From Caenorhabditis elegans (lineage: Eukaryota; Nematoda; Chromadorea; Rhabditida; Rhabditidae), in NCBI RefSeq assembly GCF_000002985.6, contig NC_003284.9, positions 1,550,001 through 1,614,000 on the forward strand: DNA of 64,000 bases, read 5' to 3'. Shown here piece by piece: positions 54,943 to 64,000 of this stretch. The first letter of the stretch is position 1. Each line of letters begins with the position of its first letter. The notes beneath the pieces were generated by a model. That model did no database searches. It had not been told where the DNA came from and saw only the letters and a program-made list of their open reading frames with translations. A program made the position numbers and the translations under genes.

Positions 54943-57900
54943 ATGGCGGATAGTCTTCTCGACAACTACAACCCGCTCTATGACATCCATCTCCGGCAGT
55001 ACTTTGCGCTGCCGCACATGCAAAAACATCTGCAGAAAATGGGATTGGTAAGGATTGGAAAATTTTTATGCAAAAAAAAAATTTGAAAAAAACGAACGGT
55101 TTTTTGGGTTTTTTATTTAGAATTGTAAAGATATTTTGCGAAATAAATTAACAGAAAATTTTTGAAATTTTTAATTTGTCGACTATTTGATTTAAAAAAA
55201 AAACTAAAAATCAATAGGCAAAAACTCGATGTTGTTTTTGGTATCGATTTTATTGATTCACATGATGTCATGCTGTCCCAGTACAGTTATATCTGCAAAA
55301 AAAGCAGGAATTTTTGAGCCAAAAAGTGCAGTTTAACCACGTTTAACCATGTGAAACAAGTTGAGAACTGTGCGTCTAAAATCCCGCAATTCTCGTAGAT
55401 CTACGTAGATCAACCCGAATTGGACAGCCTGACACCACGTGCTGATTTTCCAGTTTGAAAATGCATTAACAGGCTAAACATTTTGAAAATACCTTATTTT
55501 TTGAGTCCTAAAAAATTTGAAAATTCCCCGATTTTTTTTGGTAAGTCGTATACTGCTTTACAAGAAAACCAATAAATCGAAACAATTGTTTTATCGATTT
55601 CTGATTTAAAAAATTAATTTTCGACTTTTTGATGATTAGATTTTAAATTTTCAAATTTCTAAAAATTTACTAAATTTCTTTCCGAAAGATTACCGAAGTT
55701 TAATTATATCAAAATTTTCGATTTATATTTCATTAAACATTTTTAGAATTTTTAGACTGAACTTAGCTTGGACCAACTATTTTTTGTTGTAACTTTTTTA
55801 GTAAGGTTTTATCTAAAATTCTCCAATTTTTCAAGTACATCTAAAAAATTTCCAAAAATCACGTCATAAGCTGAAAAAGGTGTCAGCTTCTACATAATCA
55901 CTCAGGCTCAAAATAGTATCTAAAAACAAATTCTCCTAATGAATCAGTACCCCATAATCTCCATCTGACTCATCATCACCAAATCTAATCACCTTCTTTT
56001 TTTCTCCGGTTTTGTCCTCAGGGACATCCTTAACAAATCCTTCTCCGGCTCGCGGAGCAAGTTTTGTGACACCCTAGGATATTTCATCATAATTAAAGGA
56101 GAGGGGAAGGGGTGCTGTGCAAACGGCCTGGACATTACGAAGGGGGCGCCTTTTAGGGACGGCCGAAATGTTGACACACGTGTTCAAATGGTGGTAACAA
56201 TTGGAATTGAATACATAATAAATTGTACAGTTAGTGTTACTGGAGGGGGGGGGGGGGAGTAATGAAGTACAGTGCAAAAAGGAAAAAAGGACACGGTAAA
56301 CGGTGTCCGGGGGCTGAAAATTTGACAGATATAAGCCGGAGCCTAAAACTAAGCCTAGGCCTAAACGTAAGCAAGCCTAAGCCTAGAAATAAAGCTAAGC
56401 CCAAAACTAGGCCAAAGTCTAAGCCAAAACCTAACCCTCTTAAAAAGTTACAAGAAGGTTTTTCCTTGCGCTTGGAGCGCAAAAGAAAAGAAAAAGAGCT
56501 ATTTAGACTTAGGGTGCCCAACTGGAATAAAACATTGGAAATCCCAATCCAACCAGCCTAAGGGCCCGAAAAACATACTAGGATGCCCAACTTGAATAAA
56601 ATATTGGAAATCCTTATGACACACCGGCGGTATGGCGCGGCTTAAGCCTAAATAGACACTTTTATCAAAATACATTTGAGCTCGTCTTGCGTTTTACAAT
56701 AACTTCTCAGGCAACTCAAAAGTAATCTGTGGATATTTTTCAGTAATCTAAATAAAGATTATTTTTAAGAAACTTGGAAATTTTGTAATATTTGAAGGGA
56801 TGCGAGCAATCTCTACATATTTGCGATCAGCCTTTGGAGATTTTTTTCTTAGTGAAGTTATAGAATGCCAATATTCAAATTCCTATCTCATGGAAAGAAA
56901 AGTTCAAATTCTGTACCTGCGTATATTTTTTTATAACTCCGTTCTTCCCACAAGAAAGGCCTTCTTCCCATGAGACAGGAATTCAAATATCGGCAGCATT
57001 CATAGGTACAGAATTCGAACCTTTCTTTACATGAGATAGAATTTTATATCAACCAAATTAACCCTCCAGTAAAGTGGGACCTTTGATGAATATAATCACT
57101 CTGATGATATCTAATTCCGATGATTAATCCATTTTTCTTTCTCTCACACTTATGAACTAAAATGATTACTAAATTAAGGCGTGATATTCTAAGGTATATG
57201 ATATTTATTTTTAAGTTTAAATAAAGTTTTTTTATTATTTTTGCTAAAGAACGATTAGTTTACAACCGCCTCGCTCAAATGTATTTTGATAAAAGTGGCT
57301 ATTTAGGCTTAAGCCGCGCCATACCGCCGGTGTGTCATAAGGATTTCCAATATTTTATTCCAGTTGGGCATCCTAGTTTTTTTTTCGGGCCCTTAGGCTT
57401 AAGTGTGTCATAAGGATTTCCAATATTTTATTCAAGTTGGGCATCCTAGTATGTTTTTCGGGCCCTTAGGCTGGTTGGATTGGGATTTCCAATGTTTTAT
57501 TCCAGTTGGGCACCCTAAGTCTAAATAGCTCTTTTTCTTTTCTTTTGCGCTCCAAGCGCAAGGAAAAACCTTCTTGTAACTTTTTAAGAGGGTTTCATAT
57601 ATTTTATTAAAATCGGGGCGAAGCCCTGATTTTAAATCCATATTGTTTTTTTTTGTCTTCCACTATCCCTGCAAATAGGAAAGAGAAAGTGTTCTTTCTG
57701 ATGAAGTAAAAATCATCATAAAATCTTGAAACCTGAGAGCAGGAGGTAATATTTGAATATATTGGGTTGTAAGTGTGTGTCTCTCTGTGGGTGGGGTGGC
57801 GATGTGTTGGCAGCCAACCCTTCAACGAACTGTATCTCCCGCCTGTATCTCCCTTCAAAGTGAGAATTGGGTTACAAAAATTTGAGCGAATATGAAAAAA

Positions 57901-60900
57901 GGTGTGAGGATTTCAAAAATATTATTGTTGAAACACCAGACCAAACCACTTTTTCTGGGCAAGAGGCAGAAAATTAATTTTTGAAAAATTTCAAACTGGC
58001 ACAAAATTTTTTCAAAAACAAATTTTCACAAATTGTTAAAAGATTCCATTTTTTATCAATATTGTTCATTGAACACAGAAAAGAAAACAAAGATTCATCA
58101 AAAAATGAGTGAAAAATCGCAAAAATTCGAAAAAATCAGTGCTGAAAAACTCGATTTTTTGGCGGTGCTGAAAAAAATTTTCACTAAAATTTTTTTGAAA
58201 CTTAGTTTTTCGGATTTAGCGTCAAATTTTGAATTTATATTAAAAACAAAATTGAAATTGATCTCAGATTGAGTGAATAATAAACGCTCAAAGTTGAAAA
58301 ATGAACAACGCAAAAACGGCAGTAACTTGCTTCAAGGTCGGTTATCTCAGTGAGTTTTCACTCAATTTTCGAAATTTTTTTGCTCTATCGCTTTAGAAAT
58401 ATTTGTAATTTCATTTTTTTTCCTCAAAATCAAAATATCTCAAACGACCGCCATCCTACGAGAAGGGAAAAAAAGTTTTTGGAAAAAAAATCAAAAATTT
58501 TTTTTCTGCCTCGATTTTCAAAATGAAAAAATCACTTTTTCGGAATAATTTTTACTTTAAAATGTACCTACGATCTTTTTATACAACAATTTCACCTTGG
58601 AACCAAAGATTTCTCAAAGACAACAGTGCACGAAGCGGTGGTTTGCGAAAAAACACGAAAAAAACACACCGAAGTCGGAGGGGGGAGGTCAAAATTGCGA
58701 ATTTGACTTTGGAGCTCTCTAAAAGAGCTCATAGTCTGGATGATTTGTATGTTTTTCGACGCATCTCGTCGAGTACTATAAACTGCTAAAAAATCTCGTA
58801 AAAATCGCAAAAACTCGAATTTTCCTGCAAAAAAAAGAGGCGAAAAATGAGAAAAAAAACGTGATTTTTGGAGGATACTCGAAAATACTCTTCATATCTC
58901 GGCTCAAAAAGCTCCAATCTTTTTGAAATAAAGCATACAGAGGTGGGGCAAGCTTCTTGAAGAGACAGCAAAAAACCGCATCAAAATCCATCCACCCACC
59001 GTCAAGTTACACGCGCGTTTTCAGAGTGAACGAAAACAGGGCATAAAAAAATTTAGACGCCCGCACCCGGACTCGAACTTTTTTCTAATTTGCAAGCTTA
59101 ATATCTCGGCTCCTGTAAATCGAAATTGGCTCAAAATTCACAAGAAAACTTATTTCGCTACGATCCTCCTGTCATTAAATTTTCGTGAGCTTAGGGAGAA
59201 AACTGACAAAACGCCAAACTTTCAAATTTTAAAAAATAGTTGAGGGTCCTTTTGAAAACACCTTAAGCTCCATAACTCGGCGAGTTTTGATGGAATCAAT
59301 TTGAAATTTTACACGGAAGCTTCTTAGTGGCCTATACGTCTCTGTGTTAAATTTCGCTTTGACCGGCCAACGGGAACCCTTTGAAAAATGAAAAAAACGC
59401 TGTAATCCTAACCCTAAATAGCTAACGCTCCCCCACTGACGCCAAGCCTAAACCTCAGCCTAAGCCTAAGAAACAGTATAAGCCTGAGCCTAAGCCTAAG
59501 CCTAATCCTAAGCCTCAGACTGAGCCGAAGCCGAAGTCTAAGCTTAAGCCTAAGCCTGAGTCTGAATCTGAGCACAAGCTAAAGCCTAAGCTTAAGCCTA
59601 AGCCTGAGTCTGAATCTGAGCACAAGCCAAAGCTTAAGCCTATGCTTCAGCCTAAGCCTCACAGTGAAATTTTCCATTTTGTGCCAAATTTCCTAGTTAT
59701 AAATTTTTGAAAATTCACTTTTTTTTCTCCTCTTCTCACCTGCACCCTATTAACTGACCAACCGACCATCTGCAGGTCACTTTGCGCGCGAAAGAGGATT
59801 ATATGTTATGGTTTACAACAGGTAATTGTGTGTATGTGTGCGCGACAGATTGGTTGGCAAAAATACAAGGGGGTGGTGTCATAATTCCAACAATTTTACG
59901 GCTGCTGCAGGGTTACCTTGAAGAGGAAGGGGGGGGGGGGTGTGTAGAAGACTGGAGAGCGAATTTTTCGGGAAAATACGTAGAACAGAGTTCATCGTTA
60001 CAACTCTTAAATGTAGATATTTGGACACCAAAGCCTAAAAAAGTACTTCATATTTACAAGAAAAAATGAGCAAAATGTGTTGTCAGTTTTTTCTTTTTTT
60101 TTTTGAATGACTATGCTTCTGGCCAATATAAGATTTCTAAGAACTTTGCTGATTTTTGAGCATTCCGTTCAAATTTCTCTCCCTCAAAAAGTGCACACAT
60201 TCCCCAGTCCTCCTTCCTTTTTTCTCAGACAATTGTTCCCATTGTTACAGCTGGAGTCAACGCTCAACTTGAATGGCGAAGAAGTGTACGCGCGTCACCA
60301 CGCCATGATGGACATGATGCTCAAGAACAGGTTGGGGGGAATTTTCAGCCAAATTCTTTTAGCCAAATTCCAAAAAAACATATTTTTTTAGAGAAGCACA
60401 GCTCATGAAAATGGCCGAGTTGCGCAAGAAGCTTGACGCGGCGGAGAAAGTCGAGTGCTGCCGTCGTATTCGTACAGGTCAGAGTCCGGAATCCTACAGA
60501 CAGGGAAAGCCGAGCCGCAGTTTGAGCAGAAGTGGGTGAAGTTTGTAAGAGCTCACCGAAAAAAAAAGCAATTTTCAGATCGCGCAGGGCAGAGCGGGGG
60601 CGGAGGACGGCAACGTCGGTATTCCAACAGTTTTGAGGATCGCGATTTTGTTCAACGCATCGAAGATCGGAATACGGACCCCGTGGAACAGAACACCAAG
60701 GATCCGTACAAAAGATTGTCGGCTAATGCGAAGAGGTTCAATTATTTGCACAAGGTACAGTTGATCAAGAACTTGGATCATCATATCCTACGGATTTTCG
60801 TTTTGACCTTTGCGCTGCCTATCATTACTTATATCACTACTTATATATAAAAAATAGTGTGGGTCTGTCCATAGTTTGTAGTCTATGTAGTCTTCGTAGT

Positions 60901-63900
60901 GTGCAAAGTTTTGGCTTATGAAGGGATATTGGTTTAGTGTTAGCGGGGGATATGGTCGGGGTGCTGGAGTAGTACTGTAGAGGTATTGTAGGAGTACTGT
61001 AGGATTACTGTAGTTTAGGAAAAATTGAGTTTTTTGTCTTTTAAAGGGATATTGGTTAAGGGTTAGTGCCGGAACATGACCGGGTACTGTAGTAGTACTG
61101 TAGAGGTACTGTAGGAGTACTATAGAGGTACTGTAGGAGTACTGTAGGATTACTGTAGTTTAGGAAAATTGAGTTTTTGTCCTTTGAAGGGATATTGGTT
61201 TAGGGTTAGTGCCGGAACATGACCGGGTACTGTAGTAGTACTGTAGAGGTACTGTAGGAGTACTATAGAGGTACTGTAGGAGTACTGTAGGATTACTGTA
61301 GTTTAGGGAAAATTGAGTTTTTGTCTTTTGAAGGGATATTAGGTTGTATTCTTCCTGTGAAAAGTTTTTAAGCGGGAAATTCAGATTTTCTGAAAAACGT
61401 TTTAGGGGGAAATTTAAATTTTCTGAAAAAAAACAATTTCTAGAGATATTTGGAAAGTTCTAGAATTTTCTAGAAAAATCAGAAAATTTCAAAAAAAATT
61501 TTATAGAAAAATCTGGAAAATTTTAGAATTTTCTAGGAAGATCTGGAAAATTTAAAATGTTCTTGAAGGTCCGCAAAACTCCAGGATAATATGTAACCGT
61601 ACAAAAAGCACAGGGAACTCTGTTATTACTTCAAAACTTCATAGACCTTAGATTTTGTGCTTCCTAGGCTACCTGGGCTTACCTGGCTTAAACTGCAAAT
61701 CACCATAACTACTCATTTTCCAGCTCGACGACAACACCCTGATTGCCTACAAAGACAATCTGAAAAAGCAGCTGCAGCGCCTCGAGCGCTTCCGTGAGAT
61801 CTCATTCGGTCCACACTCTGTCGCCCGGCAGCCACCGCCACAGCAAGCATCGTGGTTCTTCCGGCGAAGGTGAGTATTCTCAGTTGATATTCACGTTTTT
61901 TTTCTATACATAGTTTAATTAATAATGCACCTTAATTTTAAAAATAGGTTAAAAAATTGGTTCAGATAGATTTTCGCTTCTAACTTAACCGTTTTGCTTC
62001 TACATAATATCTTAAATTTCACAGCTAACAAACCTAATCTCATGCTTGAAATTCTCAAAAATCTGTCTAGAAGTTTTCCGTTTTGTTAGCAAGGTTCAGT
62101 TGTTCGACTTGTCTTCTCACTTTCTTAGAATAGAGTTTCAATGTGAAATTCATGTATTAGTATATTGATTGTAGAATAATAATAATAAATGCAAAAAATG
62201 CTCAATTCTCTAGAAGAATTACAATTCTGTAGTTTTCTCCATAATTGAAAATTGTATCTTAGAACTAAATGTTTTGCAGCCGACATGTTGCGAGTCTGAG
62301 GCTTGTGAAGTGTCGGGTGCTAGATTATGAATTAATGTAACTTTCCAATTTATCTCTTATATTCTATGTATAGGAAAATAATTCATGATTCGCAAAACCC
62401 TTCCTAATCTGTGTTGTGATTGTGCTCTCTTTCTCTCTCTCTCTCTCACTCTCTTTCACTCTCTATTAATTCCTCTTGTAAGGTATCGAACTCCCAAATC
62501 TTCAGGTCGCTACCTAGTCTGACTGCTTCAGCTCCCGGAAATACCCTGAAAGAGCCGTTGAGGTACTAATATATAGCCAGAGTCCTTGTCCCAAGGTTTT
62601 CGAGCTGAAAACTCTGCCTTTGTGAAATTCGATATTACTTCTACTTGTAGTGTTGATATATCATGGTTTTTTATTTTTATTTTTTTTGTCCCTTACTTGT
62701 GGTTATGATATCAACACCGCAATAATCTATCCTTTCATCGTGATCGTGTGCTCCTTTAAACTCTATACCTTGGTTTTTCATTTGATTTTTACTTATTAAG
62801 CTTCTTGAAAGGCTTTTGCTTCTCTCGATATCAAAATTTCAGCACGATAATACCTGATTTCTTTTTTTCTTTTAAGTTTCATTTTTTATTCTCTTAGAAA
62901 TCAACAAAAAAAACTAACTTTATCACCAAATCGGCTCAAAATATTCAAATTTTCAGCGCAGTTTTTTTTTTGTCTCATTTGCATTTCTGTGACTCCAGTA
63001 GAGAATCTACTGCAATTTCAAACTTTAGCGCCTTATGTGGTACGCATGTTTTGAGCCGGGCCCCCGTTCGACACCCTTTCTCATCTATTTTCACTTTCCC
63101 CACCCCCACCAGTGTAGATGATCGGAGCACACACACACCACTGCGGCTCCAAATCTTCTCGGCTTTTCAGAAGTGTGCTCAATATGCGGGGACGTAAAGC
63201 AACTACCGGTAACAAGCTGAACGCGAGTCATGATAGTCGGACGAGTTGCCCACCAACTACTCGGAAGAGGAAGGGTTAGTTTTTGTAGTTTTTAGAAGTT
63301 GAGGTGAAGCGGCCGACATTTTCTGAGCTGCAAAATGACGCCGCAAAGATTATAAAATCCGCCTTCGACTGGATAGACTATTGTGGTTAGAGCTTTATAC
63401 GGGATTTTAAATCTAAAATTTATGTTTCTGCTTGTTGAAAGATATGTAAAATCCCTAATAAATAGTTCTAGTCCTCAATAGTTCATTCAATAGTCCTAGG
63501 TGCCAGGTGTCCAGTAATTGTACCACTTTCCAGATTCCAACGGCCGACTTCCACCTATCAACCCACATAAAAATCGGGTACCCACAAAACCACCAGCACC
63601 GGTCTCTCTTCAACAAATCACAACTCGACTTCCACCGGCGGCTAAAAAGTCAGAAAAACCTTAGAGAAATTCATCAAACATTTTATTTTCAGACCAGCAC
63701 CCTCCCGTGGACGTCCATCGAACAAACGCCAAACAACTACGACTACTACGACTACAATCACATCGGTGTCAAAATCGCCGCAGATATCAGATACAAATAC
63801 ACTTCCAACACTGCCTTCGGTGACAGGTACGAAGAGGGGTCTTGACGTAAACAAGAATTTGCTATACTTGAAAACAAACTATCTTTTTTGGGATCTTGAA

Positions 63901-64000
63901 AGAAGTTGTCTTTCCAGGTCGTGGAATCTTCACCGGTGCAGCGGCCGCCGCTACCGCCGCAGCCATCGGAACTGCAGCGATCAATATGGATACTTTGATT
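54943..64000 (+). CDS. ERICH3-like N-terminal domain protein (3' end outside window)
   Basis: Exons with consistent phase: 54943-55047, 60251-60330, 60392-60477, 60579-60754, 61724-61869, 63171-63274, 63534-63648, 63693-63826 and 63918->64000. The acceptor TTGCAG at 54900-54905 lies 37 bp before the ATG. The protein starts MADSLLDNYNPLYDIHLRQY, then FALPHMQKHLQKMGL, HHAMMDMMLKNREAQL, MAELRKKLDAAEKVE, a basic/Gly segment, a second helical segment LIAYKDNLKKQLQRLERFRE, then Thr/Pro-rich and Ala-rich sequence. The pattern YNxLxDxHLxxYF...RHLxxxGL followed by a charged helix is that of vertebrate ERICH3 N-termini, which are associated with ciliated cells. This match is from memory of the motif and should be tested. 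The 5.2-kb first intron contains repeats only. Confidence 0.72.
55330..55450. repeat. Repeat segment with 14-bp palindrome GATCTACGTAGATC
   Basis: The perfect palindrome is at 55398-55411, followed by CTGACACCACGTG (55429-55441), the inverse of sequence at 24468-24480. It is a diverged copy of the same repeat family. Confidence 0.6.
56330..56432 (+). repeat. Degenerate telomere-like array next to foldback element
   Basis: About 15 GCCTAA-like hexamers, ending directly at the terminal inverted repeat of the element at 56434-57594. Confidence 0.75.
56434..57594. mobile_element. 1.16-kb foldback element with unequal inverted arms
   Basis: The left arm (56434-56681) starts ACCCTCTTAAAAAGTTACAA and its reverse complement forms the right arm (57274-57594). 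Shared words include GCGCTTGGAGCGCAAAAG, TGCCCAACTGGAATAAAA and CACCGGCGGTATGGCGCGGC. The right arm is longer because a ~75-bp unit (GGGCCCTTAGGCT ... ATTTTATTC) is duplicated. The 590-bp centre contains a nested inverted repeat (GGAAAGAAAAGTTCAAATTC near 56892 and its diverged inverse near 57020-57045). No transposase is seen. Confidence 0.8.
58000..59440. other. Intronic DNA of the ERICH3-like gene without recognised feature
   Basis: AT-rich sequence with several copies of TAACTCGG/TATCTCGG-type words (58898, 59101, 59273) and a B-box-like GTTCGAGTCCGGGTGCGGG on the minus strand (59060-59080) that lacks a matching A box. No gene supported. Confidence 0.45.
59445..59668 (+). repeat. Degenerate telomere-like array (GCCTAA)n
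   Basis: About 35 GCCTAA/GCCTGA hexamers in the same orientation as the arrays at 10.2, 26.0 and 56.3 kb. An internal duplication is visible: AAGCTTAAGCCTAAGCCTGA plus GTCTGAATCTGAGCACAAGC occurs twice. Confidence 0.85.
60970..61345 (+). repeat. ~128-bp tandem repeat built on TACTGTAG, locus 3
   Basis: A unit with AAGGGATATTGGTT, TTAGTGCCGGAACATGACCG and a run of GTACTGTAGAGGTACTGTAG words is present two full times plus a diverged partial unit before them. The two full copies are nearly identical, so the duplication is recent. It lies in the intron between 60754 and 61724. Confidence 0.9.
62506..62562 (+). other. Candidate 57-nt cassette exon of the ERICH3-like gene
   Basis: A TCTTCAG acceptor and GTACTA donor bracket 57 nt that enter and leave in phase 2, exactly as needed between exons 61724-61869 and 63171-63274. 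It would add about 19 residues reading SLPSLTASAPGNTLKEPL. No transcript evidence. Confidence 0.35.

Noticed and set aside
56237..57641. Open frames across the foldback arms (LGCPTGIKHWKS-like and its partner)
   Set aside because: Both arms give related frames because they are inverted copies; no transposase motif is present.
59060..59085. B-box-like GTTCGAGTCCGGGTGCGGG on the minus strand as a tRNA
   Set aside because: No A box at the required spacing and no acceptor pairing.
59777..59821. Exon between CTGCAG and GTAATT in the ERICH3-like first intron
   Set aside because: It enters in phase 0 but leaves in phase 1, which would break the well supported next exon.

Overview
The window looks like nuclear DNA of a Caenorhabditis nematode, C. 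elegans or a close relative. It is AT-rich, with many short introns ending in TTTTCAG or TTTCCAG. It carries degenerate arrays of the nematode telomere hexamer TTAGGC/GCCTAA, many inverted-repeat (MITE-like) elements, and a Warthog-family gene; that hedgehog-related family is nematode-specific. No bacterial or phage gene organisation is seen. All coordinates of spliced genes below were worked out by hand from splice signals and reading-phase continuity.

Region 1, 1-9.7 kb (+): the 3' part of a gene for a very large Ser/Thr-rich mucin-like protein. It has two intact mucin exons, a decayed third mucin block with in-frame stops, and six small exons coding a conserved C-terminal domain. Region 2, 10.2-16.0 kb: a telomere-like array touching a 577-bp TTAA-flanked palindrome, then a nearly complete non-LTR retrotransposon on the minus strand with an intact ORF1 and an ORF2 broken by one frameshift. 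Region 3, 18.4-24.0 kb (+): a complete paralogue of the first gene, coding a 1453-residue membrane-anchored mucin-like protein. Its C-terminal exons match those of gene 1 almost base for base in length, so the two genes are a local duplication.

Region 4, 26.6-41.3 kb (+): an 11-exon gene (553 codons) for a secreted Warthog-type protein. It has a Wart domain, no Hint/autoprocessing domain, and a long Pro/Gln-rich tail. Its 7.35-kb second intron is a nest of MITE-like elements and two oppositely oriented tRNA-derived SINE copies. Its last intron holds three identical antisense tRNA-Ile(AAT) genes.

Region 5, 41.3-54.9 kb: gene-poor DNA with minisatellites, homopolymer G/C tracts, a tRNA-like plus hairpin element, and a recurring 13-mer TCGATGCACCATG. 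Region 6, 54.9 kb to the window end (+): a gene resembling the N-terminal part of the ERICH3 family. It has a 5.2-kb first intron filled with a foldback element and telomere-like arrays, and it runs off the window.

The four protein genes are all on the plus strand and do not look like an operon (spacing is several kb). Two of them begin just after a splice-acceptor sequence a few bases before the ATG, as expected for SL trans-splicing in this genus. The most unusual signals are the paired mucin genes, the dispersed 13-mer, the SINE pair, the intronic tRNA trio and the telomere-like arrays.
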